The notes beneath the pieces are model-generated. The model had not been told where the DNA came from and ran no database searches. It was given only the letters and a program-made list of their open reading frames with translations. 64,000 nucleotides of DNA from Pseudonocardia autotrophica (GTDB taxonomy: Bacteria; Actinomycetota; Actinomycetes; Mycobacteriales; Pseudonocardiaceae), in contig NZ_AP018920.1 of assembly GCF_003945385.1 (NCBI RefSeq), positions 2,604,001 to 2,668,000 of the forward strand, in the 5' to 3' direction. Within the stretch, counting starts at the first letter, position 1. Each line of letters starts with the position of its first letter. Below are positions 43,071 through 55,488 of the stretch, piece after piece. Both the position numbers and the translations under genes were made by a program.

Positions 43071-44092
43071 TCAGAGCAGGGCCTTCGCCACGATCTCCAG
43101 GTCCTCGGGCAGCCCCTGGACGGCCAGCGAGTCGACCACGGTGCCCGACCAGCGCGCCAGATCCTCGCGGATCTTGCCCACCGGCCCGATGAGCGCGATC
43201 TCCTCGACCAGCGAGGTGGGGACGGCGGCCGCGGCAGCGGCCTTCTCACCCCGCAGGTACAGATCCTGCACCCGGGCCGCCGTCTCGGCGTGGCCCATCC
43301 GGACGAACACGTCGTGATGGAAGTTCGCGCCCCGCGCGCCCATGCCACCCATGTACAGGGCGAGATCGGGCCGGATCCGGTCGGCGGCGCGTTCGATGTC
43401 GGTGTCCACCACGACCGGCAGCGTGCAGACGACCTCGAAGTGCTCCGGACGGCCACCGCGGCGGGCGAAGCCCTCCTCGAGCGCGGTCCGGTAGAAGTCG
43501 TCGAAGGCGGGGGAGAAGAACATCGCATGCCAGCCGTCCGCGATCTCGGCGGCGAGGGCGATGTTGCGCGGGCCCTCGGCGCCGAGCTGGATCGGCAGGT
43601 CGGGGCGCAGTACGTGCAGCGAGCTCCTCAGCGGTTTGCCCAGCCCGGTGCCGCCGCGCAGCGGGAGCTGGTGGAACTCGCCGTCGTGGTCGAGCGGCTG
43701 CTCACGGGCCAGCACCTGCCGTACGACGTCGACGTACTCCCGGGTCCGGGCCAGCGGACGGGGGTAGGCGACCCCGTGCCAGCCCTCGGAGACCTGCGGG
43801 CCGGACGCGCCGAGCCCCAGCACGACCCGGCCGCCGGAGAGGTGGTCCAGCGTCGTCGCCGTGGTCGCGGTGGCCGCAGGGGTGCGGGCCGGGATCTGCG
43901 CCACGGCGGTCCCGAGCCGGATCCGGCTGGTCAGCGCCGCGGCGTAGGCCAGCGGCGTGAACACGTCCGAGCCGTAGGCCTCGGCGAACCAGAGGCCGTC
44001 GAAACCCAGGTCCTCGATCCGCCGGACGGTGTCGGCGAAGCCCGCCGGCACCCCCCGGAAGAAGTGCCCGGCGTTGATGCCCACCGGTGGCG

Positions 44093-44096
<4 letters not shown>
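43071..44096 (-). CDS. LLM-class F420-dependent oxidoreductase (Atu-like operon, last gene)
   Basis: 341 residues: IEDLGFDGLWFAEAYGSDVFTPLAYAAALTSRIRLGTAV, LDHLSGGRVVLGLGASGPQVSEGWHG, PIQLGAEGPRNIALAAEIADGW. The pattern is that of the actinobacterial F420-dependent group. GTG 44096 overlaps the AtuA-like gene stop (GTGA). Last gene of a seven-gene operon, likely adding a redox step to the same catabolic route. Confidence 0.92.
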
Positions 44097-45864
<1,768 letters not shown>

Positions 45865-45868
<4 letters not shown>

Positions 45869-46710
45869 GCGGATCCTCCTGCGGGTGTCCGGGGCGGAGT
45901 GGGGAAGGCCGCGGCGACGGCGCCGGGGGCGCGCCCTGGGCCGGGCGGGTTGGCGAAGGTCTGGGCGATCGAGATCCACTCGGCGGCGACCGGCCCGGTC
46001 GTGGCCACGTCGGTGTCGTCGCGGTGCCTGCGCTGGGTCGCGACCAGGCAGAAGCCGAGCGCGGAGCCGGTGACCCGGTCGGCGGCGTCCGCCGGGCCCC
46101 AGGTCCACAGCGCGCCGGAGGGGGCGGCCAGCTCCACCCGCACGGGCGCGTCCGGGATCTCGCGGCCGTTGTTGCGGAAGGTGAAGCCGAAGGTCTGTAT
46201 CCCCAGGTGGGCGACGTGGCGCAGTCGGTCGGTCGGTTCCCGGAGCATCCCGAGCGCGTCGGCGACGTCCTGGCCGTGCGCCCAGGTCTCCATCAGCCGG
46301 GCGGTGATCGAGGACAGGGCGCTCATGTCCGGCCCGTACCAGGGCAGCCGGGTCTTCGGCTCGATGCCGCGGAAGGTGCCGACGAGCGCGTCGCGGGCCC
46401 CGGCGAACCAGGCCCGGACCTCCTCGGCGCCGAGCCCCGCGTGGTCCGCGGCGATCCGGTCGGGAAAACCGGGCCCCGCCTCCAGCAGCGCGGCGGCCCG
46501 GGTGCGGAAGGTGTCCGGGTCCACCGCGGCCAGGGTGGCCGCCTCGTCGAAGTAGGCGAGGTGGGTGAGTTGGTCGCGGATGCTCCAGCCCTCGGCCGGG
46601 GTGGCGGCGCCGATACCGGCGTCGTCGAGGTCGGCGACCATCGCCCGGACGACCGCGCTCTCGGCCTCGAGGTCGTCGAGGAGCGCATCCATGGACACCG
46701 CTGCTGCCAT
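45865..46710 (-). CDS. TIGR03084-family DinB-like protein
   Basis: 281 residues. Opening DLEAESAVVRAMVADLDDAGIGAATPAEGWSIRDQLTHLAYFDE is the mycothiol-dependent maleylpyruvate isomerase N-terminal (DinB-like) fold with a metal-binding His. RLMETWAHGQDVADALG has further His ligands, followed by a C-terminal beta domain. Possibly mycothiol-linked; not shown. ATG 46710. Overlaps the downstream gene by 4 bp; 2 bp separate it from the hydratase gene stop. Confidence 0.87.
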
Positions 46711-46712
46711 GG

Positions 46713-47474
46713 TCAGACCCCCTGCCAGACGGGGGCACGCTTCTCCCGGAACGACAGCGGACCCTCCTGCGCGTCCTGCGAGAGGTAGACCGGCTCCCAG
46801 ATCTCCTCGGCGCGCTCGTAGGCCTCGGCGCGGGTGTGGCTCGCCGACAGGTACGCCGTCCGCTTGGCCGCGAGCACCGACAGCGGCGCGTTGGCGGCGA
46901 TCCGCTCGGCCAGCTCCTGGGTGTGCGCGCGCAGCTCGGCGGCCGGCACCACGTCGTTGACCAGGCCGTAGCCCTGCGCCTCGGCCGCGCCGATCGGGTC
47001 GCCGGTGAGCAGAATCTTCATCGCGACCCGCGGCGGGACCAGCCAGGACAGCGGTGCCGCCCACGGCGATCCGCGGCCGATCTTCACCTCGGACACCGCG
47101 AACCGGGCGTGCTCGGCGGCCACCACGAGATCACACTGCTGGGCGAGCAGGAACCCGCCGCCGTAGGCGATCCCGTTGACCGCGGCGATCGTCGGCTTGG
47201 GGACGTCGATGTTGCGGCCGAGCTGGGGCAGGAAGTCCGGTGGCGGGACCTGCAGGGCTACGTCGTTCATCTCCTTGAGATCACCGCCCGCGCAGAACGC
47301 CTTCTCGCCCGAGCCGGTGAGCACCAGGACCTTGGCCGAGCCGTCGGCGTTGAACCGGTGGACGCCGTCGAACAGACCCTCGCGGACGGCCTTGCTCAGG
47401 GCGTTGCGTGCCTCGGCCCGGTCGATCGTCAGCCAGGCGACGCCGTCGGTCACCTCGTAGGTCACGTCGCTCAT
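46713..47474 (-). CDS. Enoyl-CoA hydratase/isomerase (AtuE-like)
   Basis: 253-residue crotonase-fold protein. LTGSGEKAFCAGGDLKEM, the oxyanion-hole stretch VNGIAYGGGFLLAQQCDLVVAAEHARF and EVKIGRGSPW are typical. It hydrates an enoyl-CoA or, in the Atu pathway, isohexenyl-glutaconyl-CoA; substrate is inferred from context. ATG 47474 lies one nt from the carboxylase alpha-subunit stop. Confidence 0.91.
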   Translation of the reverse strand: MSDVTYEVTDGVAWLTIDRAEARNALSKAVREGLFDGVHRFNADGSAKVLVLTGSGEKAFCAGGDLKEMNDVALQVPPPDFLPQLGRNIDVPKPTIAAVNGIAYGGGFLLAQQCDLVVAAEHARFAVSEVKIGRGSPWAAPLSWLVPPRVAMKILLTGDPIGAAEAQGYGLVNDVVPAAELRAHTQELAERIAANAPLSVLAAKRTAYLSASHTRAEAYERAEEIWEPVYLSQDAQEGPLSFREKRAPVWQGV

Positions 47475-47475
47475 G

Positions 47476-49464
47476 TCAGGCCTCAACCTCCTCGATGACG
47501 GCGAGGATCTCGCCGGACTCCACGGTGTCTCCGACCTGAACACTCAGCCGGGCGACGGTGCCCGCCACCGGCGCGCGCACCGAGTGCTCCATCTTCATGG
47601 CCTCGAACACCACGATGACGGTGCCCTGCTCGACCTGCTGCCCGGCCTCGGCCGCCACCCGGACGACGGTGCCGGGCATGGGCGCGAGGAGCGAGCCGGG
47701 GGCGGCATCGGTGCCGGGCTCGGGCAGCCGCGGCCGCTCGGTCAGCGTGCTGGCGCCGAGCACGCTGTCCACGTACACGGTGTCGCCGACGCGGTGCACC
47801 CGCACGGCGCGCCGCACGCCGCCGACCCGCAGGTCGACCCGCTCCGGGCCGGCGCCGAGCACGGCAGGCTCGGCGAGCGCGGTCCCGTTCACACCGGCCT
47901 CGAGCGTGCCGCGGCCGAGCCGGTAGGACACGTCGAGGTCGGTGTCGCCGATCCGGTACTCGGCGTGCTGCGAGGCGCTGCGAACGTTGCGCCAGCCGGT
48001 GGGCACGGGCCGCTGGACCCGCGCCCCGTCCCGACGGCCGGACTGGTCGGCCAGTGCCGCCGCGAGGGCGTGCACGGCGAGGGTGGACTCCGCCGGGGGA
48101 CCGATCAGTACGGCGGGCTCGTGCCGGGTGAGATAGCCGGTGTCGGTCCGCCCGGCCAGGAACTCCGGCTCGCGCAGGATCGCGACGAGCAGGTCCCGGT
48201 TGGTGACCGGGCCGTGGATCTCGGCCTCGGCGAGCGCCCGCGCGAGCTTGCGGGCCGCCTCGGCGCGGGTGCGCCCGTGCGCGATCACCTTGGCCAGCAT
48301 CGGGTCGTAGTGCGTGCCGATCACCGAGCCGTCCCGGACGCCGGTGTCGACGCGCACGCCGGGCAGCGCGGGCACACTGAAGCGGTGCACGGTGCCCGAA
48401 CCGGGCAGGTAGTCCTGGCTCGGGTCCTCGGCGTAGAGCCGGGCCTCGATCGCGTGGCCGGTGATCGTGGCGCCGGTGACCTCCGCGGGCAGCGGCTCGC
48501 CCTCGGCGACCGCGATCTGCAGGGCCACCAGGTCGAGGCCGGTGATCTCCTCGGTGACCGGGTGCTCGACCTGCAATCGGGTGTTGACCTCGAGGAAGAA
48601 GAACTCGCCGGTCTGCGCCATCACGAACTCGACGGTTCCGGCGCCGGTGTAGCCGATCGCCGCGCCCGCCGCGACCGCCGCGTCCCCGAGACGGGTGCGC
48701 AGCGCCTCGTCGACGGCGGGGGAGGGGGCCTCCTCCACGATCTTCTGGTAGCGGCGCTGGATCGAGCACTCGCGCTCGAACAGGTGCACCACGGTGCCGT
48801 GGGTGTCGCCGAAGATCTGCACCTCGACGTGCCGCGGGTCCTCGACGAAGCGTTCCAGGAACACGGTGCCGTTGCCGAAGGCCGACGCGGCCTCGCGACG
48901 GGCCCCGGTCACGGCGTCGAGCACGTCGGCGGCGGAGCGGACGATGCGCATGCCGCGCCCGCCGCCACCGAAGGCTGCCTTGACCAGCAGCGGGTAGCCG
49001 ATGCCGTCGGCGAGGGCGGAGACGGCAGCGGAGTCGATCTCCTCGGCGTCGTCGATCGTGGCGCCGGGCAGGACGGGCACCCCGGCCTTCTCCATCAGCT
49101 CCTTCGCCGCGATCTTGGAGCCCATCGCCTCGATGGCCTCGACCGGCGGGCCCACGAAGGTGATCCCGGCATCGGCGCAGGCGCGGGCGAACTCCGCGTT
49201 CTCGGACAGGAACCCGTAACCGGGGTGGATCGCGTCCGCGCCCGTCAGGCGGGCGGCCTCGATGATCCGGTCGGCGCGCAGGTAGGTCTCCGACGGGGCG
49301 GCGCCGGGGAGCCGCACCGCCTCGTCGGCGGCCTCGACGAACAGCGCGTCGGCGTCCGGGTCGGAGTGGACGGCGACGGTGGCGATGTCCAGCGCGCGGG
49401 CCGAGCGGATGATCCGCTCGGCGATCTCGCCGCGGTTGGCCACCAGCAGCTTGTGGACGGTCAT
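47476..49464 (-). CDS. Acyl-CoA carboxylase alpha subunit (biotin carboxylase + BCCP)
   Basis: 662 residues. ATP-grasp biotin carboxylase (KLLVANRGEIAERIIR, GYGFLSENAEFA, KAAFGGGGRGMR, FLEVNTRLQVEHPVTEE) at the N-terminus, a middle BT domain, and a C-terminal biotinyl domain with EAMKMEH (biotin Lys624). Together with the beta subunit it carboxylates a branched acyl-CoA. The enzyme may be methylcrotonyl-, geranyl- or propionyl-CoA carboxylase; the AtuA neighbour favours geranyl- or citronellyl-type substrates. ATG 49464. Confidence 0.95.
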   Translation of the reverse strand: MTVHKLLVANRGEIAERIIRSARALDIATVAVHSDPDADALFVEAADEAVRLPGAAPSETYLRADRIIEAARLTGADAIHPGYGFLSENAEFARACADAGITFVGPPVEAIEAMGSKIAAKELMEKAGVPVLPGATIDDAEEIDSAAVSALADGIGYPLLVKAAFGGGGRGMRIVRSAADVLDAVTGARREAASAFGNGTVFLERFVEDPRHVEVQIFGDTHGTVVHLFERECSIQRRYQKIVEEAPSPAVDEALRTRLGDAAVAAGAAIGYTGAGTVEFVMAQTGEFFFLEVNTRLQVEHPVTEEITGLDLVALQIAVAEGEPLPAEVTGATITGHAIEARLYAEDPSQDYLPGSGTVHRFSVPALPGVRVDTGVRDGSVIGTHYDPMLAKVIAHGRTRAEAARKLARALAEAEIHGPVTNRDLLVAILREPEFLAGRTDTGYLTRHEPAVLIGPPAESTLAVHALAAALADQSGRRDGARVQRPVPTGWRNVRSASQHAEYRIGDTDLDVSYRLGRGTLEAGVNGTALAEPAVLGAGPERVDLRVGGVRRAVRVHRVGDTVYVDSVLGASTLTERPRLPEPGTDAAPGSLLAPMPGTVVRVAAEAGQQVEQGTVIVVFEAMKMEHSVRAPVAGTVARLSVQVGDTVESGEILAVIEEVEA

Positions 49465-49472
49465 TCCCTGCC

Positions 49473-51074
<1,602 letters not shown>

Positions 51075-51088
51075 GACGGGTGTTCCCC

Positions 51089-52243
51089 CTAGTACGAGCG
51101 GGTCAGGCCCAGGCTGTGCTGGGCGACGAAGTTGAGGACCATCTCCCGGCTGACCGGGGCGATCCGCAGCAGGCGCGCGATTCCCCAGTAGGGGAGCAGG
51201 CCGTACTCGGTGGCCAGGCCGTTGCCGCCGTGGGTCTGGATGGCGGCCTCGACGGCGGCGCCCGCGGCCTCGGCGGCGGCGTACTTGGCCATGTTCGACG
51301 CCTCGCCCGCGGGCAGGTCCTCGTCGTGCAGCCAGGCGGCCTTCGACGTCATCAGCGCGGCGAGGTCGGTCTCGATCCGGGCCTTCGCGAGCGGGTGCGA
51401 CACGCCTTGGTGGGCGGCGATCGGCGCATCCCACACGGTGCGGGTCGTGGCGTAGGCCGAGGCCTGCGCGAGTACGTGGCGGGCCACCCCGACACAGACC
51501 GCGGCGCCGGTGATGCGCTCGGGATTGAGGCCGTGGAAGACCTGGTGGAAGCCCTCGTCCTGTGCACCGAGCAGTGCCGACCCGGGCAACCGCATGTCGT
51601 CGAAGTGCAGGGTGAACTGCTTCTCGGGCAGCTTCGCCGACACCGGCAGCGGGGTCTTCTCCAGGCCGGGGGTATCGGTCGGCACCAGGAATAGTGAGAG
51701 CCGGGCCCGGCCGGACGTCTCGTCGATCCCGGTGCGGGCGACCAGCAGGATCGCCTCGGCCTCGTCGACCCCGGAGATGTAGTACTTGGCCCCGTTGACG
51801 ATCCAGTCGGAGCCGTCGCGCTTCGCGACGGTCGAGAGCTTGTGGGTGTTCGAGCCCGCGTCCGGCTCGGTGATCGCGAACACCACCTTGGACTCGCCGG
51901 AGGCCATCCGCGGCAGGAAGTGCCGCTTCTGCTCCTCGGTGCCGAAGCCCGTGATCATCTCGCCGGAGATGGCGGCAGAGACGAGCAGCAGTAGCTGCGG
52001 GCAGCCCGCCGCGGCTGTCTCCTCGCAGACGATCGCGAGCTCCGCGAGCCCCGCCCCGCCACCGCCGTACTCCTCGGGCAGGTTGATCCCGAGGAAGCCA
52101 CCGGCGCCGAGCCGGGTCCACAGCTCGGAGGTCGGTTCACCCGCCTCGGCCCGTGGCACGTAGTACCCGGGACCGAACTCCGCGGTGATCGCCCGCACCG
52201 TCGCCCGGAGATCCCTGTGCTCGGAGCTCTCCCGAAAGTCCAC
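51089..52243 (-). CDS. Acyl-CoA dehydrogenase (AtuD-like), first gene of operon
   Basis: 384 residues with the full acyl-CoA dehydrogenase layout: FLGINLPEEYGGGG, FAITEPDAGSNTHKLST, NGAKYYISGVDEAEAILLVAR, and IQTHGGNGLATEYGLLPYWG near the C-terminus. GTG 52243 is preferred because AGAGGAG sits 5 nt upstream; ATG 52261 and the open frame to 52327 are alternatives. First gene of the operon that runs to 43071. It would oxidise citronellyl- or another branched acyl-CoA. Confidence 0.93.
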   Translation of the reverse strand: MDFRESSEHRDLRATVRAITAEFGPGYYVPRAEAGEPTSELWTRLGAGGFLGINLPEEYGGGGAGLAELAIVCEETAAAGCPQLLLLVSAAISGEMITGFGTEEQKRHFLPRMASGESKVVFAITEPDAGSNTHKLSTVAKRDGSDWIVNGAKYYISGVDEAEAILLVARTGIDETSGRARLSLFLVPTDTPGLEKTPLPVSAKLPEKQFTLHFDDMRLPGSALLGAQDEGFHQVFHGLNPERITGAAVCVGVARHVLAQASAYATTRTVWDAPIAAHQGVSHPLAKARIETDLAALMTSKAAWLHDEDLPAGEASNMAKYAAAEAAGAAVEAAIQTHGGNGLATEYGLLPYWGIARLLRIAPVSREMVLNFVAQHSLGLTRSY

Positions 52244-52507
52244 ACCGACTCCTCTGCCCATCTGGTTCGACCGGACGGCACCGCCCGCAACAAGTGCATC
52301 GTCGTTCACTATCTCCGATTTTGGCAAGGCGACTCGGCGGGTCGCGGCAAAGATGCAGGTGAAGACTATGGAAGTGACGCTTGTGGAGCGTCCTCACGGC
52401 GTCGGTGGTCAGGAGACCTATGTGAACTGCTGGTGACTAGGGGCTTGTGATCGGCGTCCGTTGCCGCGATGCTGTGCGCGATCAGGTGATGCGGCAAGGA
52501 GGCTGGT

Positions 52508-54181
52508 GTGGACCTGCAGGGACAGCTCGAGACGATCGATGTCACCCGCTTGCGGGGCCGGCGCGCGGTGAACCGTTGGGAGCGGACCTCGGTCGGCGAC
52601 GTGTTCGAGCGGCTGACCTGGAGCTACCCGGACAAGACCGCGATCACCGGGCGTCCCGGCGCGTACGGCGAGGACCGGTTCGCGTCGGTCACCTACCGGG
52701 AGGCCGACGAGATCACCAGTCAGGTCGCGCACGCACTCGCGGGCCACGGGCTGGAGCCGGGCGCGCGGGTGGTGCTGTTCAGCGAGAACTCGGTCGAGGC
52801 CTATCTGGCCAAGATCGGGATCGCGAAGGCGGGCATGGTGGCGGTGCCGATCAACCCGGCCCTCGCCCCGGACGTGCTCGAGCACCTGATCGGCCAGGCG
52901 CAGCCGGCGACGGCGATCGTCGACGCCGAGCTGTGGCCGCGGGCCGAGTCGGCCTTCGCCGCCACCGGTCTGGGCGTCGGCGCCACTATCACGATCGGCG
53001 GCGCTCCGGTCGCGGGCAGCGTGAGCTTCGGGGAGTTCCTCGACGGCGAGCCGACGACCGAGCCCGACGTGGAGATCCACTCCGACGACATCTGGCAGCT
53101 TCTCTACACCTCGGGCACCACGGCGATGCCCAAGGGCGTGATGTTCTCGCACGGCGCGAGCCACCTCGCCGGGCTGAACTTCACGGTCTCGCTGACCCGC
53201 GGCCTGCAGGTGGAGACCGAGCTCAAGGTCGCCACCGCGCTGCCGATGATCTACCACGTCGGTGACCAGATCTTCACGCTCTCGGCGTTCCTGGCGGGCG
53301 GCTCCCTGGTGCTGGGGCGTCGCCCGGTGCCCGACCAGGTCGTCGCCACGATCGCCGAGGAGCGCCCGACCGCGCTGTGGGCGGGCTCGCCGCAGTTCGT
53401 CGCCGCGATCAACGCCGAGGCCGAGCGGGCCGGTGCGGACCTGTCCAGCCTGACCGTGCTGGTCTACGGCTGGGGCGCGCTCGATCCGGCGGTGTACGCG
53501 GGGCTGCAGGAGAAGGCGCCCGGTCTGGTGGTGCTGGGCATCTTCGGGCAGACCGAGGCGATCGCCTGTCACAGGTTCTGGCCCGCGGTGTGGAACGAGA
53601 TCTACGAGCGCACCGCCCCGGCGGTCAACTACGTCGGCGTCCCGAGCCCGCTGCTGGCCTCGGACGTCGTGGACGAGACCGGGCAGTCGCTGCGCGACAC
53701 TCCGCAGGTGCCGGGCGAGGTGGTGTACCGCAGCCCGATCGTCACGGCGGGCTACTACCTCAACGAGGAGGCCACCCGGGAGGCCTTCCGCGGCGGCTGG
53801 TTCCACTCCGGAGACAGCGCGTCGGTCGACGCCGACGGCCTGCGGATCATGGTGGACCGCTTCAAGGACATCGTGAAGTCCGGCGGGGAGAACGTCTCCA
53901 GCCTGCGGGTGGAGTCGGTCCTGCACGGGCATCCGGCCGTGGAGAAGGCGGCGGTGATCGGGCTGCCGCACGAGCACTGGGGCGAAGCGGTCACGGCGGT
54001 CGTGGTGCTGCGGGCGGGCGCCGAGCCGGACGAGGAGTCGATCATCGCGCACTGCCGGGCGAAGCTGGGCGGCTACGAGACGCCCAAGGCGATCGTGTTC
54101 GCGGACAGCCTGCCCGAGACCGTGGGCGGGAAGATCCTGAAGTACAAGCTCCGCCGGCAGCACAGCACGCTGTTCGGCTGA
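52508..54181 (+). CDS. Acyl-CoA synthetase (AMP-forming)
   Basis: 557 residues. The AMP-binding core YTSGTTAMPKGVMFSHG, A5-like GIFGQTEA, GWFHSGDSASVDADG, RFKDIVKSGGENVSS and the C-terminal catalytic Lys in GKILKYKLR are intact. It activates an acid to acyl-CoA, presumably the entry substrate for the divergent Atu-like operon (264 bp between starts). GTG 52508 has AAGGAGG. A CaiC/FadD type; chain specificity unknown. Confidence 0.94.
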   Translation: MDLQGQLETIDVTRLRGRRAVNRWERTSVGDVFERLTWSYPDKTAITGRPGAYGEDRFASVTYREADEITSQVAHALAGHGLEPGARVVLFSENSVEAYLAKIGIAKAGMVAVPINPALAPDVLEHLIGQAQPATAIVDAELWPRAESAFAATGLGVGATITIGGAPVAGSVSFGEFLDGEPTTEPDVEIHSDDIWQLLYTSGTTAMPKGVMFSHGASHLAGLNFTVSLTRGLQVETELKVATALPMIYHVGDQIFTLSAFLAGGSLVLGRRPVPDQVVATIAEERPTALWAGSPQFVAAINAEAERAGADLSSLTVLVYGWGALDPAVYAGLQEKAPGLVVLGIFGQTEAIACHRFWPAVWNEIYERTAPAVNYVGVPSPLLASDVVDETGQSLRDTPQVPGEVVYRSPIVTAGYYLNEEATREAFRGGWFHSGDSASVDADGLRIMVDRFKDIVKSGGENVSSLRVESVLHGHPAVEKAAVIGLPHEHWGEAVTAVVVLRAGAEPDEESIIAHCRAKLGGYETPKAIVFADSLPETVGGKILKYKLRRQHSTLFG

Positions 54182-54218
54182 CGGCCGCGCGGGCGGGGCC
54201 GGGGGAGGGGTGGGGCCG

Positions 54219-54248
54219 GGCAGGGGCGCCGCGCCGGGCACCCCTGCC
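54219..54248. terminator. Bidirectional hairpin between convergent genes
   Basis: GGCAGGGG (54219-54226) pairs perfectly with CCCCTGCC (54241-54248) between the synthetase stop (54181) and the TetR stop (54287). No T-run is present. Confidence 0.6.
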
Positions 54249-54286
54249 GGGAGGCCGATCCGGCGCCGTGACCGGCTGCCCCGTGC

Positions 54287-54976
54287 TCAGTGCCTCAGGT
54301 TCGCGACCCGCCGCTCGACGTCGGCGAAGTCCGTGGAGTCCGCGGCGAACCCGTTGAACAGCGTGCGGCAGTACTCGCGGGACAGCTCCTCCGGGCTCCA
54401 GCCGCCGCCGCGGTGGAACCACTGGGCGACCTGTTTGTGGAGATTGAAGAACTGGAACATCAGCAGCCGCACGTCGGTGTCCCGGAACAGGCCTCGTGCC
54501 ACCGCGTCGCGTCCGAGTTCGAGCAGCGGCTCCTCGAAGGCGCTGCGCTGGGCGAGGAAACGGGTCCGGTTGGTGCCGGTCAGGTAGCGGTAGTCGTGCT
54601 CGTAGACCCAGACCGAGTCGGGACGCTCGGCGATACCGGCCAGGATGGCCTCCGAGATCAATCTCAGCTTGACCAGCGGCGACTCGTCGAGCGCGCAGAC
54701 CTCGTGGGTCCGCTCCACGAGCGGGCCCATCACCCGTGCCGAGATCTCGACGAGCAGGTTCTCCTTCGACTCGATGTACCGGTAGAGCGCGCCCTTTCCC
54801 ATGCCCGTCGCGGCGGTCAGGTCGCTCACCGAGGTGCCGGAGTACCCGCGCTCGGCGAACAGCGTCGTCGCGATGTCGACGACTTCCGCCCGACGCGCCT
54901 CGAAGCCCGGGCCGTGCCCCTGCGGACGGCCGCGCCGTGGCGCCTGCGCGCCGGCTCGCGTATCCGTCGTCGCCAT
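54287..54976 (-). CDS. TetR-family regulator of the hydantoinase-like operon
   Basis: 229 residues. HTH: ATTLFAERGYSGTSVSDLTAATGMGKGALYRYIESKENLL (about 35-75); a helical ligand domain with HKQVAQWFHRGG follows. ATG 54976 follows GAGGGGG. It is divergent from the 88-residue/HyuA/HyuB operon, and an 18-bp palindrome lies between them. Confidence 0.92.
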   Translation of the reverse strand: MATTDTRAGAQAPRRGRPQGHGPGFEARRAEVVDIATTLFAERGYSGTSVSDLTAATGMGKGALYRYIESKENLLVEISARVMGPLVERTHEVCALDESPLVKLRLISEAILAGIAERPDSVWVYEHDYRYLTGTNRTRFLAQRSAFEEPLLELGRDAVARGLFRDTDVRLLMFQFFNLHKQVAQWFHRGGGWSPEELSREYCRTLFNGFAADSTDFADVERRVANLRH

Positions 54977-55111
54977 GGGTCCCCCTCGCTCCCGGACTGG
55001 TCGGCCCAGGCTGCCACACCGCCGCGGCCGGACCCGTCCCGACGAGGGCATCGTCCGAACGAGTGATGCCCTTGTGGTGCGGGTCGCACCGGGCTACCGT
55101 CCCCGAATTAC

Positions 55112-55129
55112 GTGGACCGCTCGGTCCAC
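55112..55129. promoter_or_regulatory. 18-bp TetR operator palindrome
   Basis: GTGGACCG CT CGGTCCAC: 8-bp perfect arms at 55112-55119 and 55122-55129. It lies 136 bp from the TetR start and 93 bp upstream of the small-protein start at 55222, in the -10/-35 zone for both. Confidence 0.85.
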
Positions 55130-55221
55130 TTAAATCCTAGGCCCTCGCAGCGCCGCGTGCGACCTACACCGCGCCGCCCGCGTGTGGTCTGTCGGGAACC
55201 GACCCGAAGGACCGATGTGGC

Positions 55222-55488
55222 ATGACGAACCAGCATCCGACCGTGGCACCCGCGCGCACGGTCGATCGTGCCGAGGTCACCGAGCAGGAGCTCCGTGACC
55301 TCGGCGTCGACCTCGCCCGCGACTTCCCCGGCTCCACCGCCGCCGACTTCCTGCGCTACCCCGTCCTGAGCGAGGGCGGGTGGTTCATGGTCGTGAAGCA
55401 CCAGCCCACGCTGCGGTCGGTCAGCCGCGAACCCTGGGATCTCTTCGGTCCCATCCACCTCACCTCCCACGGATTGGACCTCTCGTGA
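55222..55488 (+). CDS. Small protein opening the HyuAB operon
   Basis: 88 residues: VTEQELRDLGVDLARDFPGSTAADFLRYPVLSEGGWFMVVKHQPTL and a short tail. No family recognised; it is not the zinc-binding acetone-carboxylase gamma subunit by length or cysteines (there are none). ATG 55222. Its stop overlaps the hyuA-like GTG at 55485 (GTGA), so it is likely a subunit or accessory of the enzyme. Soluble. Confidence 0.72.
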   Translation: MTNQHPTVAPARTVDRAEVTEQELRDLGVDLARDFPGSTAADFLRYPVLSEGGWFMVVKHQPTLRSVSREPWDLFGPIHLTSHGLDLS

